64,000 bases of DNA from Apis mellifera (lineage: Eukaryota > Arthropoda > Insecta > Hymenoptera > Apidae), in contig NC_037644.1 of assembly GCF_003254395.2 (NCBI RefSeq), forward strand, positions 4,495,001-4,559,000. The letters run 5' to 3'. Positions 41,094 to 53,829 of the stretch are shown piece after piece. The translations under genes and the position numbers were made by a program. Positions within the stretch are counted from its first letter, which is position 1. The number at the start of each line of letters is the position of its first letter. The notes under the pieces are model-generated. The model worked only from the letters and a program-made list of their open reading frames with translations. It ran no database searches and was not told the DNA's origin.

Positions 41094-41619
41094 AAATTAC
41101 ATATTATATATTGTAATTAGCCAATCAAAATATTAAATTTCTTTGTCTTCTATATCTGACTTCAAATTCTTTGAAAAATTTTATTATTATTTTATAAAAC
41201 TATTCACATTAAGTAAATAAAGAAATTATAATTATACCTCAATATTTCTATTAAAAGTGGAAAATATTTAAATATTTTTAAACAAAATTTCATTTTTGTA
41301 TTCGGTTTTATTATACTATTATTAAGCAACAATGATATTTCTTCTTAAATATCTTAATATAATATTATTCAAGTTTTTTTCATTTTCAAAAAATTTTTTC
41401 AACCACAAAATTTCTAACAAAAATTACATGTTTGATTATATTATATTACTTATATTATATTATATATTAAAATTTTTTTTTATACTTTTATATTATTACT
41501 ATCTAATAGACTTTTTTCTCTATCTCTTCTTCTGGACAATTTTCAAAGTAAAAGAAAATGCTGAATTTAAAATGGAAAAAAGCCTTTTCAAGCCCTTCTA
41601 TTACTTACTTTTAACATGG
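41094..41619. other. AT-rich non-coding stretch
   Basis: A forward frame of 132 codons (41332-41730) crosses this stretch, but its first two thirds are Phe/Leu/Ile/Tyr-only A/T translation. Only its last 30 or so codons lie in the GC-rich block that follows. Confidence 0.6.
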
Positions 41620-42150
41620 CACAGCATGAAACAACAAAAGAACGAAACAAGGAATGAAGCAGGTATAACGATTCCCGATGACGAAGAAATTACGCGAGGC
41701 TCTTCAGCCCGGTCAAGAGTCGCTTTGTAGAACCAGTCCTAATAGGTTCGACTATGCTTTATGCTCGGAGAACACGGGTATGGCGCAACGAAGGATCATG
41801 GTGTCAAGTTTCGGCAAGCTGCCGGCCTTTGCCAGTACAATCATACTTTAATAGTTAATTCCGGCTACCCCATAAAGCCAGCCCCCCATAGATTCTTACG
41901 ACCACTTTTCGAGCATCCGTAGAGGCCATGGTAGTGTATACACAGGAATTAAAGCCAGTTTGGACGATTCTCTCTATGCTGGCAACCTTCGCTAGACCGC
42001 AACAGGTCCATTCATCAACGTTCACCACGACGAATCTGCTGTCTTCCATAATAACCGTAATCCACCATTACCTTATCACCAACAACCTTTTGGATCGGGC
42101 TCGTCGAAATAATCGATTCGTGAAATGTTCCGATTCCGGGATGTATAATA
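41620..42150. other. Most gene-like GC-rich block in the window, identity unknown
   Basis: About 450 bases near 50% GC, the most GC-rich host segment here. It contains open frames on both strands, a GCCATGG start context and several splice-like sites (for example GTCGTAAGA on the minus strand near 41902). It has no inverted repeats at its ends, no transposase motif and no rRNA or tRNA features that I can recognise. It could be a conserved exon, a non-coding RNA exon or an inserted fragment. Confidence 0.5.
41855..42049 (-). CDS. Candidate 64-residue reading frame, unknown protein
   Basis: A genuine ATG at 42047-42049 opens a frame starting MEDSRFVVVNVDEW, with TCCGLAKVASIERIVQ after it and a stop at 41855-41857. 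Residue composition is balanced, with three Cys and a Val-rich start, unlike the A/T-derived frames elsewhere. A second short minus frame (41752-41844, starting MIVLAKAGSLPKLDT) follows in another frame, so the coding stretch might continue after a frameshift or splice. A GTAAGA donor-like site falls inside. No family recognised. The opposite strand is also open, so at most one reading is real. Confidence 0.25.
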   Translation of the reverse strand: MEDSRFVVVNVDEWTCCGLAKVASIERIVQTGFNSCVYTTMASTDARKVVVRIYGGLALWGSRN

Positions 42151-42200
42151 TACTAGAAGAAATCAGTAAATATGGTTACGGAAAATTATATATAATTTAA
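41928..42200 (+). CDS. Candidate 90-residue reading frame, antisense to the 64-residue frame
   Basis: ATG at 41928 in GCCATGG context opens MVVYTQELKPVWTILSML and runs through FARPQQVHSSTF and a basic LDRARRNNRF segment to a stop at 42198-42200. The last 15 codons run into the AT desert. No domain, signal peptide or catalytic motif is recognised. It overlaps the minus-strand candidate almost fully; open frames on both strands are common in GC-richer DNA. Confidence 0.25.
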   Translation: MVVYTQELKPVWTILSMLATFARPQQVHSSTFTTTNLLSSIITVIHHYLITNNLLDRARRNNRFVKCSDSGMYNILEEISKYGYGKLYII

Positions 42201-45200
42201 ATATATAATAGTAATTTTATTTAAATTTGAATTTTCAATTTTCAATTTATTTAATAATGGACAAATATTGTATTTTTCATAGTGCATAATGATATAATAA
42301 TGAAAAATTTAATATTGATTTTACATAGCTTTATTATAATACAGTATGATAATTTTTTTTAATATGAATCTATCAATTAGTTTTTTTCTTATTGCTTTCA
42401 ATAATCTTAAAATATATTATATTATTTTAAGCATCTTTATTTTAATTTTCGAATTATTCGAGCAGAAAACTTTTAATACTATTATACTGAATTCTATCTA
42501 TCAATGCATATTCTTTGAATCGGTAAAATAGGAAAATAATTTTTAAACAACCGAAATTATAATGCTAATATTATTATATTTATTATCTATTTTTAATATT
42601 GTATATAAAACAAAACTTAAAAAAGATTCCATTGGAATCTATCAAGAACTTGACTTCAAAATTCATTCGTTTTATATATAGTATTAATTGATGACTATTA
42701 TATATATTTATAACTGTTCATATATTTATAAAATATTTATATATTTATGATATATATTTATAAATGTTTAAATATCTAGAAAAATACGAATGATACGAAA
42801 AAATATTTCGTAAAAAAGTCATTTGGTATAAAGAAATTTATTAAACAGTATTAATAATTTTCTTAAAGATAATGCAAAAAAATCATATAATCAATTTTAA
42901 TTTTTTAAATGAAATTCCATAATTTTTATTACAATAATCAGTTGAGCTTGTTATTTTCAAATAAAAAAATTTCTTTAAACTTAAAATTTACTTAAATTAA
43001 AAATTACATTATTTATCAAATCGAATTTCTTGCTAATAATATAAGTTTAATAATCACAAGTTTAGTTATAGTTTATTTATACATTATATATTATAATTTA
43101 TCTAATATAAACTTGGCATTAATTATCTCTTTTTAATATATAAATACTATACGGAATTTCAATTATGTCTCATTAAGTAGTAAAATATCTTTTATAAATT
43201 AATCTAACTTATCAAATATCAGTTGATTAGATTTTCTCAATAATTTAATTCTTTCGAGATCAATAGCATTATAAAGTGACATTTACATAATAGAATTGTC
43301 AAATTTTTTTATTATAGATTTTTTATTGTAGAAATTATATGAATATTTTCAACAACTTTAATTTTTTACAAAATGATAGAACGATATAATTTTTTTGCAT
43401 CAATCAGTATAATTTGTTATTTCCTACAAGAAAGTATTAGCTATTTATGTCAAAAAATCTTTAATTCAAGAGATATAATTTGATAATTATAAAATTCACT
43501 ATATATTAGATAAGGAGAATATAAGTAATAGAGAGTATCATTTCGCATGTTTTTCGATTTTTATATGATAAGTTCTCTGAACTTCAAATTATATCTTCTA
43601 AATTAAAGATTTTTTAAATATAATATTTTTATAAAAAATAACGATTTGTACCAAATATTGTATGTATTTAATAATATATAATTCTATTTAAAAAATTAAA
43701 ATTGATCTTCATGTAACTTCTGCGCCTTATTTCAGAAAAAATTATTAATACTACATAATATATGTATTATATATGTATTATATATGTAATTCTTATATAT
43801 AATAATATATTTGTTTATATCAAACAACTTTTATCTGAAATAATTTTTTAGATATTTGAACATATTCAATTAAACCGGATATACTAAATGTATAAATGAA
43901 TAAATTTGATAAAATATTTAATAAATTTGCAATATTAATGCATACTAACAATATATTTTAGTTAGATAGAATTTAATAGAATTTAATTATATAACATATA
44001 ATATTATATAACATCAAAAATTTTTCGGAAATAATTTGAAAATTAAAACCAACAGCCAATTATATACAAAAGAAAAATTATTCAAAATGATCTTTAATAA
44101 GATATGCAATTGTTAATACTAATATAAATTGATTTTTCTAAACATTAATAATAAAAAAATTTGGCATTGATTTTTTATCGTTTTTTTGTCGATTTTAATA
44201 ATAAGAAATTTTATATTAAATTATTCACAATTAGATAATAAATAATTTTTTTAATTTTTATTCATACAGAAATTTTTATTCAATATTTCAAAAAAAATTA
44301 AAGTGAATTTTAAATTAAGTTAAATATAATCTTTTTCACATTTATAATAGAGATTTTATTTTATTTCAACTAACAATAATTCTAATTAATTTTGACATTG
44401 AAACAATATTTAAAAAACAATATAAATTTAAAATTAAGGTAAAAAAAAGAAAAAAATAATATCCAATCACAGTATTCAAAATAATTGGATCATAAAAAGA
44501 AAAAAAATAAATTTATCTATTTATTCGTTAACTAACGAATGATCGATTGTCAAGTTTTTTCAATTGTTCACGTAACCATCAAAAATTCTACCTTCTTAAC
44601 CGACTAGTCTTGCATTTGCATATAGATGACGAACTATAATGTATAATATCTTAGAACTAGCAATCAATTTCGATATTTTTTTCGTGATATAGATCGATAG
44701 AATCTAATAACTGAATAATATAAATCAAGAAAGAATTTAAAATAATATGCAAAAAAAAACTCATGAAATAGATATAAATTTGATCGATTTGATCAAAAAA
44801 TTATCAAATCAATAAATTACAAACTGATTTTACAACTATTTTAGGTTGATGATTCATAAAAAAAAAAAAGAAATATTAAATTACAATATATTATAATATG
44901 AAATATGTTTCTTAGAGTAAAAGTTTCATTATGTGAAGATTTTTCATTAAAGTATCTTGATTAGAATTTTTTTTATTATAATTATTCATAAATATTATTT
45001 TTATTTTAATAATAGCAATAAATAAATATTTTAATTTATATAAATAATATGTATTATATATATAATACATATATATATGTATTATATATTATATATATAT
45101 TATATAATATGTATTTAGAAAAATATATTTTTTTCAATCTGAAAATTCTGCATTTTTAATATATAAAAATGTATAAAAATGTATAATGTATAAAAATATA

Positions 45201-46729
45201 TAAAAATCTTTTATATTATATTGAGAATAAACAATTAGAATATGTGTATTTCAATTATTATATTTTGAAGCAATTATAAAAAACATTCTGTCATTTCTTA
45301 TTATTATATATTTCAAAAATAAATATTTTATATTTTAGAAAATTTGTCACATAAAAATAATATAATCTGAGGAACATTTATGTTTTGTTTCAATTTCGTT
45401 AAGATGCATCTTCATTGAAATAATAACAAACAACTTTTTATTGACATTAAACATATCTTGAAAACATATGTTGTCTATTAATATCATCAACATCAATGCA
45501 ATCTTTATGAAAATGTTCTTAATAATGAAATAATAATAACTTAATTTATTAAGTTAATTAAAGAATATAAAAATATTTAATCATATAATAAAATCAATGT
45601 CTTAAAATAAATATTGATAAGTATATTCTAAAAGTATCATCTATTAATCAAAATTCATTCATCAATTACATATTTTTGAATTTTTTAATCAAGTAAACTA
45701 AATTTGATGAAAACTAATTTTTGTTTTTTCTTTCTTTTACCATTAATAAGAAACTAACTAATAATTAATAAATTATAATTGTAAAGAATAAATTTTCTTC
45801 ATTAACATTTTAAAATAAATAATGATTTATATATAGATTAATGCTAACAATAAATATAATCTTGAAACCAAAACAGAAGCTAAATGTTTCATAAAATCAT
45901 TTATCAAATGATCATGTTACTTTAGTATAAATAAAATGTTTATATAATATTTTATTGTTCATTGAAAATATTTTGGTATGCAAGAGGTGATAACAAATTC
46001 TTCGTTATTGTTTCAGTGCAGATAAATTGAAAAATAAATTATAAAGAATTTCAGAGAAATAAAAATCAGAAACTATTCGAAATATCAAAAATTCATATTA
46101 ATTTTTTAAAAACTTATACAACACATTTTGATAACTTATAAATCAAAAGATAAAATGAAATATGAATAATATGTAACTAATGAATAAATAATATCAGTAG
46201 ATAATCATTGACAATAATTAATATTTTTAAACACAACATTGATGAATTTTTCATCAATTATTTTTCATTTTTCAAAATACAATAAATTCATATTAAATTT
46301 CTAAGATTTACATAATATAATAATATAATAACAGAACATGTACAAAAATATTCTTCGTTAAAATATTTCGCTAAAAGATTAATAAAAATATAAAACAATA
46401 TAAAATATTAATAAAAAATCTATATAAAACAAAAACGAAAATAATATATATTTAAATATATTCGTACATATATTTTTGAAAACAATTCATTTTCCTAACA
46501 ATAAAAAAAACTATGAAATACAATATAATGATACAATATAATACAATACAAATATATATTTTACGAAAAAATTATCCTTTTCAATTCATCAATTTCAATT
46601 ATATTCCTTCGTGCATAAAAATATTACAATTACATTTATAAATTTCAATCAATGCTGTTAATTTTCAATAATATCTTATAAATCTTCGTATCAATAGTTA
46701 TAATGTTCCAATAAAACATGAAAACAATC
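42151..46729. other. Long AT-rich non-coding stretch
   Basis: I see no gene. A small mixed patch at 44545-44650 contains ATTTGCAT (44614-44621) and ACTAGT, with no frame. Confidence 0.65.
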
Positions 46730-47240
46730 ATATATTGCTAAAATTACCATTCTTAGGTGTTAAAAAGGATGGTTGAAGTTATGACAAATATACCATAGCA
46801 CTATAATACATACTTATATACTATTCACTATTTATATATATTTACTATTACATTCCAGCATGATGCGTGGAATATTTCTGTGTGATTTATTCAGATATGT
46901 ACTATATAGAAAAAGAAAGTGGTCTTTCCGATGAACGTAAAGAGGATAGAAGCAAGAATATGGATTCTGCAGCTGGAGCTCGCTGTGGTGATGGCAATGT
47001 TCTATCGGCTTTAACAACGAGTTCCAAAGCACGAGGCGCTTTCTGCTCGCTCTACCTTTTCCATCATCTTCTTTCCCATCTCTAGCCTTTCTGCCTCATC
47101 TTTGACTTTGCCTTTGCTGCCATCTCCTTCTTTCGTATCTTCTCGCTGTTTTTCTGAATTTTTCAGTTTTTTCTTTTATCTCTACGTTTTATCAGACTAG
47201 AATTCTAGTATAATTCGTTTTCTTCCTTCTTCGTAGCATC
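46730..47240. other. GC-richer island with purine-to-pyrimidine switch and a 72-codon frame
   Basis: The + strand is purine-rich at 46908-46965 and strongly pyrimidine-rich at 47040-47230. A forward frame 46867-47085 reads EKESGLSDERKEDRSK and then MDSAAGARCGDGNVLSA, a hydrophilic, non-repetitive sequence. Its reported start is GTG; the first ATG in frame is at about 46897, two bases after an ATTCAG acceptor-like site ending at 46894. The C-terminal part is translation of the pyrimidine tract. It may be a real internal exon or only an open stretch in mixed DNA. No family recognised. Confidence 0.3.
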
Positions 47241-48471
47241 AAGTGAGTAGTATCTATCTCACAATATCTTTTTCTATTCTATATCTCTTATGTAATTATT
47301 CTCATTTTAACATAATCTCTCTCTAATCTTTTGTCTCCTCTTTTACTCTTTAATTCTTTTCAATATTTCACACTTCTTTTTTCACTAATTTATTTTTATT
47401 TTTCACAATCTTGTTCACAATTTCGGAATCAATATCATCCCACATAAGATTTAGGCATTCCATGCTTCTCTTTTTTTGCAGTTCTTTGTTCATATATTTT
47501 CTATAAATAAAAAGTTTTCTATAAATTAAATATTCTATCGATGAAGTATTTATAATAAATATAACAAAACCATTTTTTCATAAGTCGTTTAATTTTTGTG
47601 AAAATCTTTTTCATAAATACACAATGACATATAAACTATCAAAATTCGAATATTACTATTTCCTTAAATTATTTCACAACAATAGATATCTTGCAATATC
47701 TTTGAACAAAAATGTTCGTTGAAATGTAGAGTTTCAATTTTTTTTTAAATAGAATTTATTTAAGTAGTTGATTAGAATTTTTAATTTTATTTGAAAGATA
47801 AGAATTATAATAAACATAATATAATCTGGTATTAATATAATAATAAATATAGTAATAAGATATAATATGATAAAGCAAATAAAGTAAGATTCAAAAAAAT
47901 GAAATATAATAATATAATATAATATATGTATAATAAATATATATACAATATGTACATATATTGTATATATATGTATTATATGTATAATTTTTAAATTTCA
48001 AAATATTTAATTTAAAGCAAATTATTATAAAAATTCTAATTTCCATAAATTAATTATTTTTAAAATATTTCTTTCATATATATTAAGTATTATATATAAA
48101 ATATAAATTATGTAAAAAAATGATTAGAAAATTATTTTTACATAAATAAAACATATTTTTCTTATAAAGATTTTTTAACGCTACAAGTTTGTTTCTTTTT
48201 CCTCTTGCTTTAGTTTTTTTCTTTGATTTTCTTCCAAGTTTTTCTTAACATTGTTGACTTTGCACTTTCGTTGATTTCAAAATTAATCGATTCGAGATTT
48301 AATGCGTAAATAAAATATGAAATATTTAGTCTTAAAAGAAATAACATTTGAATAATGTTTTAATTTTACATAATATTTTATATTATTAGAAATATTAATT
48401 TTTGAATTTAAAAACTTTCTCTTATATTTGATAATAACTTGAGAATAATTCATAAATCTATTAGCAAAAAA

Positions 48472-48513
<42 letters not shown>

Positions 48514-48960
48514 ATGCGAATAAAATCATCAAATTAAAAATTTAAATGATATATTTATATTATAAGGATGAAAATAAAAAAATATATAATTATCACAATT
48601 TAAACTACCTATTTTACAATCTACATCAATCATTTTTTATTTATTTTCTTTTTAACAACTTTAATTATTTTTTTTTTTTTTTTTCTAATAATCATTAAAA
48701 CTTTTAAATTTTTCTTCTCTTTCTACATAATTTATAAATGCTACTGTGCCTATGTAAATAATATTACAATTATATTCAATTATTTAAATAATTTTCAATA
48801 ATCGGTAAATAATTAAATATAATACGTACAACTTTTTATAAATTTTCAAATATATTATACTATTATATATAAGAATATATATAATATATAATTTTTTTTA
48901 CATTTTACAAAAAAACATAGTGTTACTAATTATATTATAATATAAAACTACAATTCAACT
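47241..48960. other. AT-rich non-coding stretch
   Basis: Pyrimidine-leaning to about 47500, then A/T. Contains the (CA)17 microsatellite. No gene seen. Confidence 0.65.
48475..48508. repeat. (CA)17 microsatellite
   Basis: Thirty-four bases of uninterrupted CA, likely polymorphic. It creates the Val/Cys run in an overlapping minus-strand frame, which is not a gene. Confidence 0.97.
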
Positions 48961-49470
48961 ATAATTATAATTTTTCTCTGAAGTCAAACTTTGTTCCAAT
49001 GATTCCATGCCTATGGAATGTCTGAATTGTGCATGTCATTACACGTAAGTAGAAGTACTGTAAGAGAGATCAGTGATTACCATAGTGCCTAATGTCTTGT
49101 TGTCCCTCATAATTCGAATTATTATCCAATTTCCATTCATTATCATAAAAATTACGATAATATACATTAGCATATTTCGCATGATTTTCTGTGCATTTTT
49201 CTTTCATTCATGAAATTTTCCAAATTCAAACTAGTCTTGTTAATATGATATGTTGAATATTAATGGAGCAGTTGCAACAATCTTGTTGAGAGAACAACTG
49301 AATTGTCAATATTAGAAATAATTTTCAATAAGCATGATTGATTGTCACCTGTCAATAAGCAATTTTCATCATTGCTGGCCTAATAGGATGTGCCTCTCTG
49401 CCCAATACAATTCTCACGCTCCATTGTTAATGCTGTTTATTTCTTATTGATTGAAAATGTAAGTGCTTAG
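48961..49470. promoter_or_regulatory. Probable conserved non-coding element or exon cluster
   Basis: Five hundred bases of complex, non-repetitive sequence in the AT desert. Features: the hairpin ATTCCAT-GCCT-ATGGAAT at 49002-49019, which forms two facing TEAD/Scalloped-type sites (TGGAATGT is a good consensus match); CAACAA-TC-TTGTTG near 49275; TCAATAAGCA repeated directly near 49326 and 49352 around a CACCTG core; and AGCAAT/ATTGCT at 49358-49363 and 49371-49376. Two GTAAGT sites (49045, 49459) follow short open stretches. Both enhancer and exon readings are open. Confidence 0.4.
48984..49044 (+). CDS. Possible small exon, Cys-rich (speculative)
   Basis: A TTTTTCTCTGAAG acceptor-like site ends at 48983 and a strong GTAAGTAG donor starts at 49045. 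Of the three phases only one is open, reading KLCSNDSMPMECLNCACHYT with four cysteines in 20 residues. No family is recognised. The exon would contain the TEAD-type hairpin, so the two readings compete. Confidence 0.18.
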
Positions 49471-49779
49471 ATAGAATATGTTGATATATAAATGTATTTA
49501 TGTGTTATTCAATGTTTTTCGAATGATGAAAAACTTTTTGAAATATTACAACTAATTCTTTGAAATTCTTTTATGATTATTCGATTTTCATGGAATTGTC
49601 AGAAGTTGAGTTAAAAATAATAAAAAAAATTAAAAGAAAGAATAATTGAAACGACATTCAATAAACCAAATCAAATAATAAATCAAATAATTAAGTGAAA
49701 TGAATAGTAAAGATTATTATAAGATTATAAGATTCATTATTATTAAATAAAATTTTAAAAAAATTAAAAATTTAATCTA

Positions 49780-49835
49780 TTATTATTAATTTGTAATTCT
49801 ATTAAGCTAGCTTATTATTATTAATTTGTAATTCT
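49780..49835 (+). repeat. Two-copy direct repeat, 32-bp offset
   Basis: TTATTATTAATTTGTAATTC then TATT occurs at 49780 and 49812, separated by AAGCTAGC. Confidence 0.9.
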
Positions 49836-50187
49836 ATTCGCGACATAATATCAAAGATAAGAACATGTAAGTATTATTACTATTGTCTCATGAACTTAAT
49901 TTTTTTCTAAATTTGAATAAAATAAAAGTGAAAATTCAAGATTTTAAAAAATAAGAAATATAATAATTTGTTATTTTTATGATATATTATTAATATAAAA
50001 TTTGGTCAAAAATAAATAAATATAAAATAAATAAAAATAAATAGATGTTTTCGGTTTATTTTCGATTTCAACTTTATGTTTTTAAAAACATCAAAGAAAT
50101 ATATTTTATTTTATCCTCGACTTTCTTTTGTCATAAGTCATTTCTTTTATTATATATAATAATAATTATAATATATTATTATAGTAA

Positions 50188-50189
<2 letters not shown>

Positions 50190-50232
<43 letters not shown>
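50190..50232. repeat. (ATT)14 microsatellite
   Basis: About 14 uninterrupted trinucleotides. It produces the poly-Tyr tail of an overlapping forward frame. Confidence 0.95.
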
Positions 50233-50234
<2 letters not shown>

Positions 50235-50539
50235 AAAAGATATTTTCTTTATTTCTTTAGTTTCTTTCTTTTTCTCTCTCTCTCTATATATTTTATATTA
50301 TATTATATATATAAGTAGAGAAAAAGTAAATAAGATCATATTTTTTTTATTTCAATTACAATAATCGTAATTACAATAATCATAAACATTATTACAAAAA
50401 ATCCACAATGTTAATATAATTCATTGTAAGTTATAAAAATTTACGTACTTTAAATTTTGACAACAACGTTATTTTGATCAAATTTACACAAGCAGCAAAT
50501 TTACAATAGTTGAAAATCTTCGTGAATATTCGCAAATAT

Positions 50540-50710
50540 TTCATAAATATAGCTAACTCATTCGTGAAAGTTTTGCTGCATAAAGATATGCATCAAAAAC
50601 CGTCTTTTTTCTGCATTGCATTTTCTGTCTAGACGTACTTCCACTTACAGACCGACATACAGTCCTCATCATCATCGAGCTGTAGCACGATTTACTTTTA
50701 ATTTTCATTA
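50540..50710. other. Small GC-raised island
   Basis: Mixed sequence with a (CATCAT) patch. A 67-codon minus-strand frame covers it and opens at an ATG, with SVSGSTSRQKMQCRKKT in the middle; no family recognised. On the minus strand a 31-nt segment (50649-50679) lies between an AG and a GTAAGT, a weak micro-exon candidate. Confidence 0.3.
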
Positions 50711-50760
50711 ACATATGTTTGTGATATATCACATTTAATGTTTTATATATATACATATAG

Positions 50761-51258
50761 TCAAAAGACTAACTTTATGAACGTTGTTAACGAAAATAAT
50801 ATTAAAATAAGATTTTTTATAGAATTATCTTGTTATTAAAAAATGTTTATATATTATCGTGACATTTTTGTTTATTTTTTTATCTTTTTTTGTATATTAT
50901 ATTTAAATATTCAAAAAATAAATTTTAATAATATTAATTTCTTTAAAAAATATTCTTTCTCTTAAATTTTTTTGCTTTTCTTATATTTCTTAGAATAAAA
51001 TTATTTAAATATTATTTAAATTTTTATTTTATAAGATTATTTTTATAAGAATTTTCTAAATTTTAAAAGTGAGCTGAAGTAATTATGAAATCAATTCTGA
51101 CTCAGCCAATTTTAATATTTTATTGTTAATTATATCTGTTACATTATATTCAATTTTTTAAATAATTTTTTAAAAGAAATTTTACTTATATTTTTATTTA
51201 TATTGTTGAAAAAAAATATTGTTGTATCGCTATTTAAAAATTATATTCTTTGCATTCT

Positions 51259-51319
<61 letters not shown>

Positions 51320-52089
51320 AATATATATATAGAATTTTTTTTTGTATAAAATATAATATATAATTTTTAATTCTTAAGTTATAGTTATACAATAAATAGT
51401 TATACTATAATAAATTATAATTATATATATATATAATTAATTATATATATGTTAATTGTATAAATTATATATACAATATAATATATTGTATAAATATAAA
51501 TATTTTAAAGGTAATATTTATAATTTTTTCATTAAAAATATTAATTCTTACAAAATAATAAGTTATAAAAACACTAAATATTTTAAAAAATAAAAGATAT
51601 TAAAATTTTCAAGAATTAACTCTTTATAAATTTTATATATCTAAAAATAGATATATAATTTTACGATTTCTTTATATTTCTTTATATTTAACTATAAATA
51701 TTTATATAAAAATAATGTTTTACAGTATTTACAGGTTCTTTATACGTTCTAAATATTTCATGAATATTATTTCAGATAAAAGAATTCATTTTGCAAAATA
51801 ATGCAAAAAAATTCGTATTATATTTAATCTTTTTATAAAGTTGCCCTTTAAATAATGTTTTTTTTACAATTATTACATAATATAATATTTTTACTTTTTT
51901 ATTTTTTATTTTCTTAATAAATTCTAATCTAATCTATTATATTTTTCGCTAATTTTCCTATATTTTCTAATTCCTTTTTTACATTTTTACATTTGTTGCC
52001 TTTTTTTTCAATTACATTCAAAAAAATATTAATTTTAATTAATACAATTGATAAAATGATGATGCAATATAAAAAATATTTTTCATATT
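50761..52089. other. AT-rich non-coding stretch
   Basis: No gene seen. Includes (TA)n at 51262-51310. Confidence 0.7.
51262..51310. repeat. (TA)n microsatellite
   Basis: About 24 uninterrupted units followed by GTATGTATG. Confidence 0.95.
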
Positions 52090-52410
52090 CATTTCCCGCG
52101 CTTATTCTTAAACTGATTCAACAGCGATTTCTTATCTGTATGTTATCTGAGTGGTAAACAAAATTTCCCAGCAGATCACTAGATCTGATATCGTATGATA
52201 GGTCAGTTCCCTTGTTCTACATATTCATCGTATGTAAAAGGAATGTTATAAAAACAACTTGTAATGCAGATCCTATCTGTCATATAAATAATAATAGTAA
52301 TTATTTCTATTTCTTGAGAAACAACGGCTTAGAAACTTATGGCTCTTAATACCGTGAAAGAAAATAGGAGTGTTTGTAGCACGACACTCAAGACACTCAT
52401 AACGAATAGA
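52090..52410. promoter_or_regulatory. GC-raised island with clustered GATA motifs
   Basis: TTATCT at 52132-52137 and 52143-52148, GATAGG at 52197-52202 and CTATCT at 52273-52278 lie within 150 bases. AGATC-ACTA-GATCT (52173-52186) is an inverted repeat between them. Further right, GAGTGT (52368-52373) pairs with ACACTC (52384-52389). No coding frame. The clustering is above the rate expected for GATA in A/T-rich DNA but is not proof of function. Confidence 0.3.
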
Positions 52411-53365
52411 TGCATATCTTTTTTTTTTCGTTTTTGTTTTTGTTCATGGTTTTTTGTTACAAAAAAATTTTATTATATAATTAATTTCGTAATTTTTTAA
52501 AATAAACATGCATTTCCTTAAGAAATTTTCAAATAGTTTAAAATAATTGCAGTATGTTTGATATATACTAACCTGTTAAATATAAGAAAAATTTTAATTG
52601 TAAGAAATTCAAATATTATAATTTTGCATTATCGGATAACTAAAAAAGTTTTATTTTTTTTCATATGTTAATACACAGATTTTATAAATAAAATGTAAAT
52701 TTTGTAAATAAAATGTAAATAATTATTAAATTATAAATGTATAATAATTGTTTATTTCATTTATTATATTATTATATTATTATTTTATACATATGCAAAT
52801 CGAAAAATTATTTAATATTATTTAACATTATTTTTATAAAAAATTTCGTTTAATATATTGATGGAATTTCCTATTTATCGATTTTAATGAATTTGAAATA
52901 TATAAAATTAAAAAAATTAAAATTGATGGAGAAAATAACTTCAACTAGCAAATTCAATTCTATTAAGAAAAATCTTCTTAATAAAATTTTCAATCTTTAT
53001 TTATTAAATTTATTAAATGTGCAACATAAATATGAAAAGAAGATTATTTGGTTTAAATTATGATTCTAAAAAAAATTATAAAATATAAATAAAGAAAAAA
53101 GAAATTGCAATTTTACTTTTGATATAGATACGTATAAAAGCTTATTAATAATTTATAACTGATAAATACTTTTTAAAAAATAAATTATTTAAAAAGCAAA
53201 GCTTAAAATAAGTGTACTTTGAATAAATATATTTATAATGATTTATAAATAAATTATACAGCATAATAAAATTATTGCTATTTGTCTTATTCTAATATTT
53301 TATATTTATTATCTATTATCATCATAATTTATAAATATAATGAATTTCTTTATTGATCTCATTTC

Positions 53366-53411
<46 letters not shown>

Positions 53412-53829
53412 GATATTTTTAAAAATTTTTTTTGTTTAAATAATAACATAATCATTTAATCATTCATAAAAAGAAAAGTATAACATATGCAATACAAAGA
53501 ATGAAACACATGAAACATAATTTTTAAAGAATCGATCATTATAGAAAATTTATTCAAAATAAAAAAAAAGAAAAAATTATTGATTTTCCATAAAATCATA
53601 ATCCATAATCATATAGTTGTATTCCATTTATGGAAATTATATTTATGAAAATATTTAATATTTATGAAAATTCATAATTCACTTACAAAAAAATATATTT
53701 TAATATCGCATAATAAAAAGATTTATAATAAATTTATTTATAAGAAAAACGATAAAAAAATTAAATAAAAAAAGAAGAAAGAAAAAAGAAAATATTACTT
53801 TCTTATAAGGTTAATGTCAATTATAATTC
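52411..53829. other. AT-rich non-coding stretch
   Basis: No gene seen. Includes (TA)n at 53367-53408. Confidence 0.7.
53367..53408. repeat. (TA)n microsatellite
   Basis: Twenty-one uninterrupted units. Confidence 0.95.

Noticed and set aside
41735..41765. GGTTCGAC resembling a tRNA T-arm
   Set aside because: No acceptor or anticodon stem can be folded around it. No tRNA was found anywhere in the window.
48283..48513. 76-codon minus-strand frame
   Set aside because: Its N-terminus is translation of the (CA)17 repeat and the rest is A/T-biased.
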